Of a stretch of 33,735 nucleotides of DNA, positions 15,797 to 23,894 are shown one piece after another. The stretch is from positions 1 through 33,735 of the forward strand of contig JAVJSD010000118.1 in the NCBI GenBank assembly GCA_040219575.1, in the 5' to 3' direction. The notes under the pieces were generated by a model. That model was not told the origin of the DNA, ran no database searches, and was given only the letters and a program-made list of their open reading frames with translations. The stretch's first letter is position 1; every line of letters begins with the position of its first letter. The DNA is from JAVJSD01 sp040219575 (GTDB taxonomy: Bacteria; Planctomycetota; Planctomycetia; Pirellulales; Pirellulaceae). A program made the translations under genes and the position numbers.

Positions 15797-15853
15797 CCCC
15801 AATCCGCCGGGAAAATAAACGAGCGCCGATACCAGTCCCCACAAAGTTGCGCC

Positions 15854-16378
15854 ATGGAACAAGCCAGAACCGAACACCTGGTGCGTTTGCTGAGCACCTG
15901 CCAGGAAAAGATTTACCGCTACGTGTTTACGCTTTTGCCCAACGAACAGGACGCGCGGGACGTCGTCCAGGAAACCTGTGTGGCGCTCTGCCGCAAGTTC
16001 GACGATTACGACGACAGCAAACCGTTTTTGCCCTGGGCCTATCGCTTTGCCTATTTGGAGGTGCTGAAGCATCGCCAGCAAAAACAGCGACGCTCGGGCA
16101 TTCTGTTGAGTGACGACGTGGTCGAATTACTCGCCAAGCAGCGCGACGAGCAGAGCGAGATGCTGGAAGCGAGGTTGCGTGCGCTCGAGGATTGCCTCAG
16201 AAAACTGCCGCCCGCGGACTGCGAACTAATTCGCGGACGCTATCACGCCCGCACGCCGATCGGACAACTTGCCCAGCAAGCCGCCATGAGCCAGCGAACC
16301 TTGTTTCGCAATCTGGAGCGCGTGCGCCGCGTCCTGTTTGATTGCATCACCGGCCGGCTGTCGGCGGAGGGGCTCTGA
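15854..16378 (+). CDS. ECF RNA polymerase sigma factor, Rhodopirellula/Verrucomicrobium type
   Basis: A 174-residue alternative sigma factor containing only regions 2 and 4. Region 2 is visible at about 10-80 (EKIYRYVFTLLPNEQDARDVVQETCVALCRKF, then PFLPWAYRFAYLEVLKHR) and region 4 at about 105-165 (LRKLPPADCELIRGRY, TPIGQLAQQAAMSQRTLFRNLERVRRVL). It matches the planctomycete/verrucomicrobial ECF subfamily as I know it. ATG at 15854 is used because conserved region 2 begins soon after, although no strong Shine-Dalgarno is present. Its stop codon overlaps the start of the FecR/propeller gene by one base (TGATG), so the two are translationally coupled, as expected for a sigma factor and its controller. 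Likely targets are the envelope genes downstream and perhaps the divergent pair; this is inference. Confidence 0.92.
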   Translation: MEQARTEHLVRLLSTCQEKIYRYVFTLLPNEQDARDVVQETCVALCRKFDDYDDSKPFLPWAYRFAYLEVLKHRQQKQRRSGILLSDDVVELLAKQRDEQSEMLEARLRALEDCLRKLPPADCELIRGRYHARTPIGQLAQQAAMSQRTLFRNLERVRRVLFDCITGRLSAEGL

Positions 16379-18216
16379 TGGACGCCCAGCTTCGACGTAG
16401 AGTGGAACGTCTCGTGTCGGCGTTGTGTGACGGCGCGTTGGACGCCGCCGGTCAACGGGAACTCGAGCACCTGTTGCGTGAGAGCGCCCAGTGCCGCAGC
16501 GTCTACCTGCAATACGTCGATATGCATGCGCGGCTTTCGGCCCACCCCAATCTTTCGAGCGGCATTCCGTTTGAACATGCGGCGGCGCCTTCAAACGCGG
16601 ACGGCCACGATGACGGCGAAACCAAGCTTAAAGACAGCGCCGCCGACGATGCCATCGTGCTGGAGCTTGCCAGAGCCTCCCTCGGCCGGTTGACGGAAGA
16701 CGCCCGGCGCTGCGATCGCGGACGCCGATTCGCCGTATGGGGGCGATGGCTTTCGCTCGGATTGCTGCTGTTGATCGGCGTGGTCGTTTGGCAATTCTAT
16801 TTACACTGGGAACGCGGCAGATTTCCCATCGTGCGCGAAGTGGTTGGCGCGGCAACGTTTGAAATTGCGGGAGTCTCGGCGCCGGTGCGGATCGGTCACC
16901 GGTTGCAGCGCGGCGAGCGATTGCGGACGGACGACGAATTCGGCCGGGCGGTGCTGCAATACAACAACGGAACGGAGATCGTCGTTTGCTTCGATTCACA
17001 GGTCGAGATCCCTCGGGGCGAGAGCGACGTTCATCTGCGGCTGGTCTCGGGAACGATGGAAGTCGATGCCGCCCCGCAACCGCCCGATCGGCCCATGGTG
17101 TTCGCCACCGATCACGCCCGCTACGTCGTGCTGGGCACCCGCTTCCGGCTGTACCGCGAAACCGAGGCGACGAGACTTGAATTGGGCGAGGGCAAAGTCC
17201 GCCTCGAGCGAGAAGTCGATGGCCAGACGCTTGACGTGGCGGCCGGGTATGTCGCCGTGGCGAGTTCCGAGACGACGCCGCTCCAGGTGCAGCCGCTGGC
17301 ATCGGCCCGCAGCAAACTGCGCGCGACGCTCAAGAAGGCCGGCGAGGCCGTCGCCTTCTCGGCGCGTGGAGACGTGCTGGCGACAGCCGACTGGCAGCGC
17401 GGCCTGCGGACCTGGCGGTCGGACGAGACGGATTCCGAACATCCGCTGGCCGCCGTCGCGGGCAAGATCGGCCGCAGCGACGGATTCGTCTACACGGACT
17501 CGAAGTTGGTGCATATCAACGATGGGAAGGAAGGCGCGGTGACCTGCTGGCGACCGGAGGACAAGCAGTTTACGGTGATCCCGCTCGCCGGCGAGTCGCC
17601 GCGCAGCCGCGCCCTCTCTCCCGACGGTCGATTCGCGGCGGAGTCGGACAATGCAGGAACGCACCTCTACGCCCTTGACCCGAAGCTGGGCCGATGCCTC
17701 CCTCTCGCCGATTTACCGAATCGGGGCAAGGCCTGGTGCCTGTCGCTCTCTCGCTCGGCGAAGTACGTCGCCGCCGGCTACTGGGACGGAACGGTTCTCG
17801 TGCACCGAACAACTGCCGACTCCGAGACGGATGACGAGCCGTCGGTGGAATCCGTGTTCGAAACTCGGCTCGCACACACGCCGATCATCATCGCGCTCGC
17901 TGAGGATGGGCGGCGAATGGCCGTTTACTCACGGAAGGACGGCCTGCTGCTTGTCGATCTGACGACGGGCGAGCGGCGTCTCTTGTGGGCGGCCGGTTCG
18001 GCCGGCGTGACCTGCGTCAAGTTTGCGGCTGACGGCGAGCGGATGCTCGCCGGACTCGGCGATGGAACGGCTCGTATGTGGTCGGTCGCCGACGGCGAGG
18101 CGCTGCTTGTGATCGATGTCGGCCAGGCGCCGCGCGACATCGCCTGGTCGGAGGAACAGTCGCTGTTCGTCACCGCCAGCGGCAAGGTCAATCTCTGGGA
18201 GTGTGTACTGCCGTGA
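16378..18216 (+). CDS. FecR-domain membrane protein with C-terminal beta-propeller (putative anti-sigma regulator)
   Basis: A 612-residue protein in three parts. The cytoplasmic N-terminus (1-117) begins with a helical segment (RVERLVSALCDGALDAAGQRELEHLLRE region) of the type seen in planctomycete anti-sigma proteins; the zinc anti-sigma motif HxxxCxxC is absent. One membrane helix lies at about 124-143. Outside the membrane are a FecR domain (about 155-310, with RGERLRTDDEFGRAVLQYNNGTE and YVVLGTRFRLYRE) and then WD40-like blades from about 318 to the end (RALSPDGRFAAESDN, VTCVKFAADGERMLAGLGDGTARMW). ATG at 16378 overlaps the sigma gene stop and has GGAGGGG ahead. The layout fits a one-pass sensor that holds the sigma factor and senses an envelope signal. 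This role is inferred from architecture and coupling. Confidence 0.85.
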   Translation: MDAQLRRRVERLVSALCDGALDAAGQRELEHLLRESAQCRSVYLQYVDMHARLSAHPNLSSGIPFEHAAAPSNADGHDDGETKLKDSAADDAIVLELARASLGRLTEDARRCDRGRRFAVWGRWLSLGLLLLIGVVVWQFYLHWERGRFPIVREVVGAATFEIAGVSAPVRIGHRLQRGERLRTDDEFGRAVLQYNNGTEIVVCFDSQVEIPRGESDVHLRLVSGTMEVDAAPQPPDRPMVFATDHARYVVLGTRFRLYRETEATRLELGEGKVRLEREVDGQTLDVAAGYVAVASSETTPLQVQPLASARSKLRATLKKAGEAVAFSARGDVLATADWQRGLRTWRSDETDSEHPLAAVAGKIGRSDGFVYTDSKLVHINDGKEGAVTCWRPEDKQFTVIPLAGESPRSRALSPDGRFAAESDNAGTHLYALDPKLGRCLPLADLPNRGKAWCLSLSRSAKYVAAGYWDGTVLVHRTTADSETDDEPSVESVFETRLAHTPIIIALAEDGRRMAVYSRKDGLLLVDLTTGERRLLWAAGSAGVTCVKFAADGERMLAGLGDGTARMWSVADGEALLVIDVGQAPRDIAWSEEQSLFVTASGKVNLWECVLP

Positions 18217-18251
18217 CCACTCCCGGCTTCAAACGCTGAAAGGAATTCAAC

Positions 18252-19748
18252 GTGCTGCGTGTGTTGACGAATTCACCGACGAGGATGTGCGATCAAGTCG
18301 ATCGCCGCGATTTCCTTCGCATCGGCGCCCTGGGACTGGGCGGTCTTACGCTCGCCGATCAACTCCGCTCGCAAGCGATGGCGAGCGGCCGACCGTCGTA
18401 CATGAAGGACAAATCGGTGGTGTTGCTGTTCCTGGCCGGCGGTCCCAGCCAATTCGAAACCTTCGACCCCAAGCCCCATGGACCCGGCACGTCGACGAGC
18501 ATCGCCGGCCACCTGGCGACACGGATTCCCGGCGTCCGCTTCGCCAGCTACTTGCCGCGGATGGCCGAGATGGCCGATCGACTGACGATCGTCCGCTCGT
18601 TTCATACCAACCACGCAGAACATAACGGCGCCCACAAGCAACTGCTCACCGCCGACCTGACGGTGCAAGACGGCAAGCCGATCAAGCAGCCGGGACTCGG
18701 CAGCGTTTGCGCCCGAATCACCGGTTCCGTTTCGCCCAGTGGGATGCCCCATCACGCGATGATTCCGCCAACCACGCGGCACACCAAAGAGAAGGCGGGC
18801 TTCGCCGGGGCCTACGAATCGGTCGTGGAGGGCGCCCAACCGGCGTGGCTCGGCTCGGCCTATGCGCCGTTCGAAACCAAGGTCGAGATGGCGGAAGGCC
18901 AGCCACGCAGCAAGAAATCGAACGACCAAGTCGAAAGCCCACTGCTCGACAACCTCGAGCCGCGCGTGGGCGATGTGCAGATCGACGGCCGCCTGGGCCT
19001 GCTGCGTCAACTCGACCGGCTCGACCGACAGATCGACGCCAGCGGCGTGATGCAGGGCGTCGATGAATACTCGCAGCAGGCGTTGGACTTGCTCCGCGGC
19101 GGCGCGATCCGCCAGGCGCTCGATCTCTCTCGCGAAGATCCCCGCACGCTGGCCGCCTACGACACGGAGCACTTCCGCAACTACCGCTGCGGCGACGATT
19201 CGCGTTTCGACCGCAAAGGCCCCTCGATCGGCATTTCGCTGGGACGACAACTGTTGTTGGCGCGGCGCCTCTGCGAGGCGGGCTGTGGTTTCGTCAACGT
19301 CATTCACGCCAACTGGGACTTCCACGCCCGCAAGGGTATTCCGAATATTCCCGAGGGCATGAGCGTGTTGGCGCCGCCGCTCGACCACGCCGTGGCCGCC
19401 TTTCTCCGCGATGTCGAGCAGCGCGGTCTCGACGACAAGATCTTGCTGGTCATCACCGGCGAATTCGGCCGCACGCCGGGACTCGACGAAAATCTCGGTC
19501 GCCATCATTGGCCCGGCGTTTGCCCGCTTGTGTTCGCCGGCGGCGGTTTGCGGCACGGACAAGTCGTTGGTCAATCCGATCGTCGCGGCGGGCGTCCCGC
19601 CTCCGACCCGATCACCATCGACGACCTTCACGCCACGATCCTGCACACGCTCTTCGACGTCGGCAAGATGCGTCTCGACGTTTCCCTGCCGCGCAAGGTG
19701 CAAGAGCGCGCCCAACTGGGGAAACGGATCGAGCAGCTTTTTGGTTAG
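18252..19748 (+). CDS. DUF1501 Tat-exported protein
   Basis: A 498-residue DUF1501 protein, paralogous to the one at 10228-11760. The N-terminus has the family-typical MLRVLT...CDQVDRRDFLRIGALGLGG, a twin-arginine signal. Body motifs include LFLAGGPSQFETFDPKP, HANWDFHARKG, ITGEFGRTPGLDENLGRHHW and DDLHATILHTLFDVG, the same positions at which the paralogue has its phosphatase-like residues. The start is GTG at 18252, with AAAGGAA (18239-18245) 6 bases ahead; the in-frame ATG at 18285 has no room for a ribosome-binding site. It lies 35 bases after the FecR/propeller gene, so it is probably in the sigma-factor operon. An alkaline-phosphatase-like fold is likely, but substrate and reaction are unknown. 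Confidence 0.88.
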   Translation: MLRVLTNSPTRMCDQVDRRDFLRIGALGLGGLTLADQLRSQAMASGRPSYMKDKSVVLLFLAGGPSQFETFDPKPHGPGTSTSIAGHLATRIPGVRFASYLPRMAEMADRLTIVRSFHTNHAEHNGAHKQLLTADLTVQDGKPIKQPGLGSVCARITGSVSPSGMPHHAMIPPTTRHTKEKAGFAGAYESVVEGAQPAWLGSAYAPFETKVEMAEGQPRSKKSNDQVESPLLDNLEPRVGDVQIDGRLGLLRQLDRLDRQIDASGVMQGVDEYSQQALDLLRGGAIRQALDLSREDPRTLAAYDTEHFRNYRCGDDSRFDRKGPSIGISLGRQLLLARRLCEAGCGFVNVIHANWDFHARKGIPNIPEGMSVLAPPLDHAVAAFLRDVEQRGLDDKILLVITGEFGRTPGLDENLGRHHWPGVCPLVFAGGGLRHGQVVGQSDRRGGRPASDPITIDDLHATILHTLFDVGKMRLDVSLPRKVQERAQLGKRIEQLFG

Positions 19749-19810
19749 ACTGGCGTGCGACCGACTGCCGGCCTCAATCCAACCGATTGTCTTTCCGTGA
19801 TGGAGCATCC

Positions 19811-21175
19811 ATGAAGATTCCGCCAACCTTCGCCGCCTGCTGTTGCCTGCTCGTCCTTCCTGCCGCGCTTCAGGCTGACGACTCTAACGAGGCGGTCGGC
19901 TGGCGGGGTGACGGTTCGGGGCGGTTCGTTGAAGCGGAGCCTCCTACAAACTGGTCGCCGGACTCCGACAATATCGTCTGGCGCGTCGACGTGGGCAGGG
20001 GCTATTCATCGCCGGTGTTGTGCAAGGTCGCGGGCGGCGACGAGCGAATATTTCTCACCGCCGCGCCCTCCGACGTGATCTGCATCGAAGCCGGCAGCGG
20101 CAAGATCCTCTGGCGCCAGACCATCGACTACGCCGTCGCCTTGGGAGAAGAGGAAGCAACGCGGATTGAGAACACCCACCAGCAGTTCGAGGAGCAGCGC
20201 CGCGCCGTGAGCCGCGAGTACGAAGAGCTGCGCAAGAACGACCCCGACTCGCCCAGGCTCGAGCCGCTCAAGGAATCCCGACAGCAGATCGAGGACCGTC
20301 GTCGTGAGTTCGAACGCCAATACCCTCCCGAGAAACGGGGCGGAGCAGGCAACGCGGCGGCGACCGTCGTCTGCGACGGACAGCGCGTGTACGCCTTGTT
20401 CGGCACCGGCATCGCGACGGCGCTCACGCTCGATGGAGAACGCCTCTGGGCGCGGCATTTGGAAGGTCCGTTGCAGGGTTTCGGACACAGCGCATCGCCG
20501 ATTTTCGCCGCAGGCCGGCTGATTGTGCATATCCAGTCGCTCACCGCGCTCGATCCGCAAACGGGCGAGACGCAGTGGCGGGTCGACGTACCGGCCAAGT
20601 TCGGCACGCCGGCGGTCGCCGACATCGGCGGCGAGGAGGTCCTCATCACGCCGCACGGCGCATTCGTCGCCGCGGACGATGGTCGCGTGTTGGCGCGCGA
20701 TCAGTTCACGATGTCGGAAAACTCCCCCGTCGTGCATGACGGCGTGCTCTACGTGCACGAGTCAGGCAAGGTGAAGGCCTTTCAACTGCCCAATTCGACC
20801 GTCACGCCGTTCGAGCCGGAACCGTTGTGGGAGACCTCCGGCGCACGCGACCAGCGGATGGCGTCGGCGCTGTACCACGAAGGTCTGCTGTATGCCGGCG
20901 GCCGAGGCGGCATCATGGACGTGATCGACGCCGAGACCGGCAAGACGGTCTATCGTAAGCGGCTCGACATCGGCCAGTTGTTCTCCAGCCCGACACTCGC
21001 CGGCGACCTGATCTTTCTCGGCGGCAAGGACGGCCGCACGTTGGTGCTGCGGCCCGGTTCGGAGTACGACGAGGTGGCGGTCAACGAGTCTGAACGCTAC
21101 AGCACGACCCCGATCTTCGACGACAAACGCATGTACCTGCGAACGGACAAGTACCTGTACTGCATCGGCAAGTAG
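19811..21175 (+). CDS. Secreted PQQ-like beta-propeller protein with coiled-coil insert
   Basis: A 454-residue exported protein. A Sec signal peptide covers about 1-22 (cysteine-rich core FAACCCLLVLPAALQA). Beta-propeller blades of the PQQ-binding-like type follow, with recurring G-x-x-LW units such as GKILWRQ, GERLWARHLEG and GETQWRVDVP. Between the second and third blades, residues about 107-176 form a charged, mostly helical insert (EEQRRAVSREYEELRK; KESRQQIEDRRREFERQ) that probably makes a coiled-coil hairpin. PQQ-ligand residues of true dehydrogenases are not evident, so it is more likely a binding or assembly scaffold. ATG at 19811 has GGAG 5 bases ahead and starts the signal peptide. 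It is 62 bases after the DUF1501 gene. Confidence 0.85.
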   Translation: MKIPPTFAACCCLLVLPAALQADDSNEAVGWRGDGSGRFVEAEPPTNWSPDSDNIVWRVDVGRGYSSPVLCKVAGGDERIFLTAAPSDVICIEAGSGKILWRQTIDYAVALGEEEATRIENTHQQFEEQRRAVSREYEELRKNDPDSPRLEPLKESRQQIEDRRREFERQYPPEKRGGAGNAAATVVCDGQRVYALFGTGIATALTLDGERLWARHLEGPLQGFGHSASPIFAAGRLIVHIQSLTALDPQTGETQWRVDVPAKFGTPAVADIGGEEVLITPHGAFVAADDGRVLARDQFTMSENSPVVHDGVLYVHESGKVKAFQLPNSTVTPFEPEPLWETSGARDQRMASALYHEGLLYAGGRGGIMDVIDAETGKTVYRKRLDIGQLFSSPTLAGDLIFLGGKDGRTLVLRPGSEYDEVAVNESERYSTTPIFDDKRMYLRTDKYLYCIGK

Positions 21176-21221
21176 GGGGCGACGAACGTCCTTGTCCGTC
21201 GAACAGTTTCAAGATCCAAGC

Positions 21222-23831
21222 ATGACGATGTCTCAACAAACGGCCAACTCGAAGATGTATGCGGCATCGCGACGGATCCGCACGTCGCGCCCTGTTTCGA
21301 ACGTTCGAGCTTCCCGTTTTGAACTCGTTTCGGAATTCGAGATTCGGTGCTTGTATTTCCTGTCGGTTCTCTTGCTCGCATCAGTCTGCCTCGGCCTAAG
21401 CGCCACCGCCGAGGACGCCTTCACCACGCGCATCGCTCCCGTTCTCGAACGCCGCTGCCGCTCCTGCCATGGCGAACAAAGACAAGAGGGGCGAATCCGT
21501 CTCGACGAGATCCGCGAATTCCGCGTGGACGACCGTCACCTGTGGACGATGGTCCACGAAAAACTCTCCGCCGGCCAGATGCCGCCCGAAGATGCACCGC
21601 AACTCACCGCTGCGGAAAGAGAGGAGATCCTGAAATGGATCGAGACGCGACAGCGGGCGATTGCCTCCGGCTCGACAAGGCGTCTCAACCGGCGGGAGTT
21701 CTCGGCTGCGCTGCGGGACGCAACCGGCCTGTCGGTCGATTTCTCCGACGCCATGCCCGGCGACGGCAAGGTCGACGGCTTCGACACCGGCGCCGCCGCA
21801 TTGCAGGACGCCGCCGATTCGGTCGCCCGCTGGATGACGGTCACCCGCCGCGCCGTCGACGGCATTCGGTTTCTGGAGCCCGCCTCGGAGCAAATCTTCA
21901 CTGCCGATCTGCTCGAAGTCAAAGACGCCCGCAAGGTGTTTGATCCGTGGAAGGTCGCGGGGGCGACGGCCAAGTTGCGGGGACAAACTCCGCCAGGCGT
22001 CGGCATGCTCATTGAACCGAAGTGGGTCGGCGAGCGAGGCGGACAGGAGTTCCTCATTCCGCCGCCCTCGGGCGGCGCGGGCGTGCTGCGATTGAAGCTG
22101 GTCGTCGCCGCCGTGAAGCCGTTGGCGGGAGTTCCCAATCCGCACTTGTGGGTCGAGATCGGCGGCCGAGACATCGACTATCGCGAGATCACCGGCACGC
22201 CCGCGGCGCCGCAGCATCTCGTCTATGAGGTGCAGATCGACGACCTGGCGATCGAGACGAAAGGCCTCGGCATCGAACTCAGCACCCGCGTGGAGGTTCC
22301 CTACGCGGTCGAAGGCTTTGAGAACGAGGACAAGAGCAAGCCCGACGAGCCGATTCCCGGAGGTCCGGGCCTCTTCCGTCCCGTCTACGACCGCAAGTCA
22401 ACGCCGTACGACGCAGCGCCGGCGCCGTTCATTGCATTGCAGCGGATCGAAATCGAACCGAATTACGTCGCCGCTTGGCCGCCGCCCTCGTGGAATGTGG
22501 ACAGCATGGAGATCGAGGACAGTCCCGCTTGCGCCGAAGCGCTGCTGGAATTGTGGATCGAACGCGCCTGGCGTCGGCCGGTCGAGGAGGCGGAGCAGGC
22601 GCGGTTTCTCGCCCTGTACGCGGAACTACGCCGCCAAGGACTTTCCTTCGACGAAGCGCTGCGGGCAGTCTTTCAGTCGGTGCTGCTCAGCGGGAGTTTT
22701 CGCTACCTGGCTCCGCCGGATGATGCTGACCCGGTCGTCGCGCAGCACGCCATCGCCTCGCGGTTAAGCTTCATGCTGTGGGGCGCGCCGCCGGACGATG
22801 AACTTCGGAAGTTGGCGGCGGCCGGCAAGCTGCGCGATCCGAAAGTCCTCGACGAACAGGTCGACCGACTATTGGATGACCCGCGCAGCGACGCGTTTGT
22901 ACGGCCGTTCGTCGTTCAGTGGCTGGAGATCGGCCAGCCGATCACCATCACGATGGATTACTTTCAAAAGCAGGACTTTCGCTTCGCCCGATTCTTGAAA
23001 GCGTCGATGCGCGAGGAGACGGTCCGCTACGTCGAGCAGATGATCGCGGAGAACCGGCCGGCGCGGGAGTTGGTCGACAGCGACTGGACGATGATGAACA
23101 ACAGTCTCGCCGCGCACTACGGCTACGACGGAATCTCGGGCGGCGAGTTGCGGAAGGTGAAGCTGCGCGGCGACGATGTGCGCGGCGGCGGCATTCTCGG
23201 GCAGGCGGGCATCCAGTCGATGCTGTGCTGGATGGGTGAAAACTGGGTGATCTACCGCGGCGCCTGGACGCTCCGGCACATCCTCGACGATCCGCCACCT
23301 CCGCCCCCGTTGGAAGTGCCGGAGCTGATTCCCTCCGACGGCGAGAACCGCGGCAAGACGTTCAGGGAGCTGTTGGTGCAGCACCAGGCCGACGCCAAAT
23401 GCTCGGTCTGCCACAAGAAGATGGATCCTCTCGGGTTCGCCTTCCAAAACTTCGACATCAGCGGCCGTTGGCGCGATGTGGAGTATGACAAATATGTGCG
23501 CAATGAGCTTGACGGAAAGATCGAGTGGCGCGGCGAGGGCGAAACGCGTCTCGTCGACACGGCCGGAAAGCTTCCTCGCGGCGAGCAGTTTGAGAGTTTC
23601 GAGCAGTTCAAGCAACTCGTCGTCGACCACTACATGGAAGATATGGTGGGCGGTCTGCTGAAGAACCTGATGCTTTATGGCGCTGGCCGTACGCCGGACG
23701 TCGGCGGCCTCGCCGAGATCCGCGCCATCATGCGGGCCGAACAACGCGGCGGATATCGATTGCGCAATTTGATCAAACGAGTTGTACGCAGCGAGGCGTT
23801 TCTCGGGCGGGGGGCGTTGGCGCCTGATTGA
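21222..23831 (+). CDS. Planctomycete cytochrome: PSCyt1-DUF1587-DUF1592-DUF1588-DUF1585
   Basis: An exported protein of up to 869 residues. PSCyt1 has a haem c motif C79-RS-C82-H83 and the GQMPPEDAPQLT loop. DUF1587 follows (about 145-200, RRLNRREFSAALRDATGLSV). A beta-rich middle part comes before a DUF1595/DUF1592 region (ELWIERAWRRPVEEAEQARFLALY, then FRYLAPPDDADPVVAQHAIASRL). DUF1588 contains C727-SV-C730-H731 with DPLGFAFQNFDISGRWR, and DUF1585 closes the protein. The start is unsettled: ATG at 21222, 21228 or 21255 (the TTG at 21192 is less likely). The hydrophobic signal (CLYFLSVLLLASVCLG) begins about 44 residues in and is encoded partly by an AT-rich repeat, so the mature protein is the same for all starts. 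It precedes its DUF1552 partner by 63 bases. Confidence 0.87.
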   Translation: MTMSQQTANSKMYAASRRIRTSRPVSNVRASRFELVSEFEIRCLYFLSVLLLASVCLGLSATAEDAFTTRIAPVLERRCRSCHGEQRQEGRIRLDEIREFRVDDRHLWTMVHEKLSAGQMPPEDAPQLTAAEREEILKWIETRQRAIASGSTRRLNRREFSAALRDATGLSVDFSDAMPGDGKVDGFDTGAAALQDAADSVARWMTVTRRAVDGIRFLEPASEQIFTADLLEVKDARKVFDPWKVAGATAKLRGQTPPGVGMLIEPKWVGERGGQEFLIPPPSGGAGVLRLKLVVAAVKPLAGVPNPHLWVEIGGRDIDYREITGTPAAPQHLVYEVQIDDLAIETKGLGIELSTRVEVPYAVEGFENEDKSKPDEPIPGGPGLFRPVYDRKSTPYDAAPAPFIALQRIEIEPNYVAAWPPPSWNVDSMEIEDSPACAEALLELWIERAWRRPVEEAEQARFLALYAELRRQGLSFDEALRAVFQSVLLSGSFRYLAPPDDADPVVAQHAIASRLSFMLWGAPPDDELRKLAAAGKLRDPKVLDEQVDRLLDDPRSDAFVRPFVVQWLEIGQPITITMDYFQKQDFRFARFLKASMREETVRYVEQMIAENRPARELVDSDWTMMNNSLAAHYGYDGISGGELRKVKLRGDDVRGGGILGQAGIQSMLCWMGENWVIYRGAWTLRHILDDPPPPPPLEVPELIPSDGENRGKTFRELLVQHQADAKCSVCHKKMDPLGFAFQNFDISGRWRDVEYDKYVRNELDGKIEWRGEGETRLVDTAGKLPRGEQFESFEQFKQLVVDHYMEDMVGGLLKNLMLYGAGRTPDVGGLAEIRAIMRAEQRGGYRLRNLIKRVVRSEAFLGRGALAPD
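21327..21360 (+). repeat. AT-rich degenerate repeat at the signal-peptide region
   Basis: This segment aligns with 25362-25395: both begin GTTTCGGA, continue through TCGA-ATT and contain TGCTT followed by A/T-rich sequence. Here it encodes the residues leading into the hydrophobic signal core of the cytochrome. Confidence 0.5.
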
Positions 23832-23894
23832 TGTTTGTCGAGTGTATGAACGCAGCGATGAAGAATACAGAAATCTCCTCCGAAAGGAATCGTC

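Noticed and set aside
19508..19810. N-terminal extension of the PQQ-like protein
   Set aside because: It overlaps the DUF1501 gene in another frame and is arginine-rich nonsense; the signal peptide begins at the ATG at 19811.
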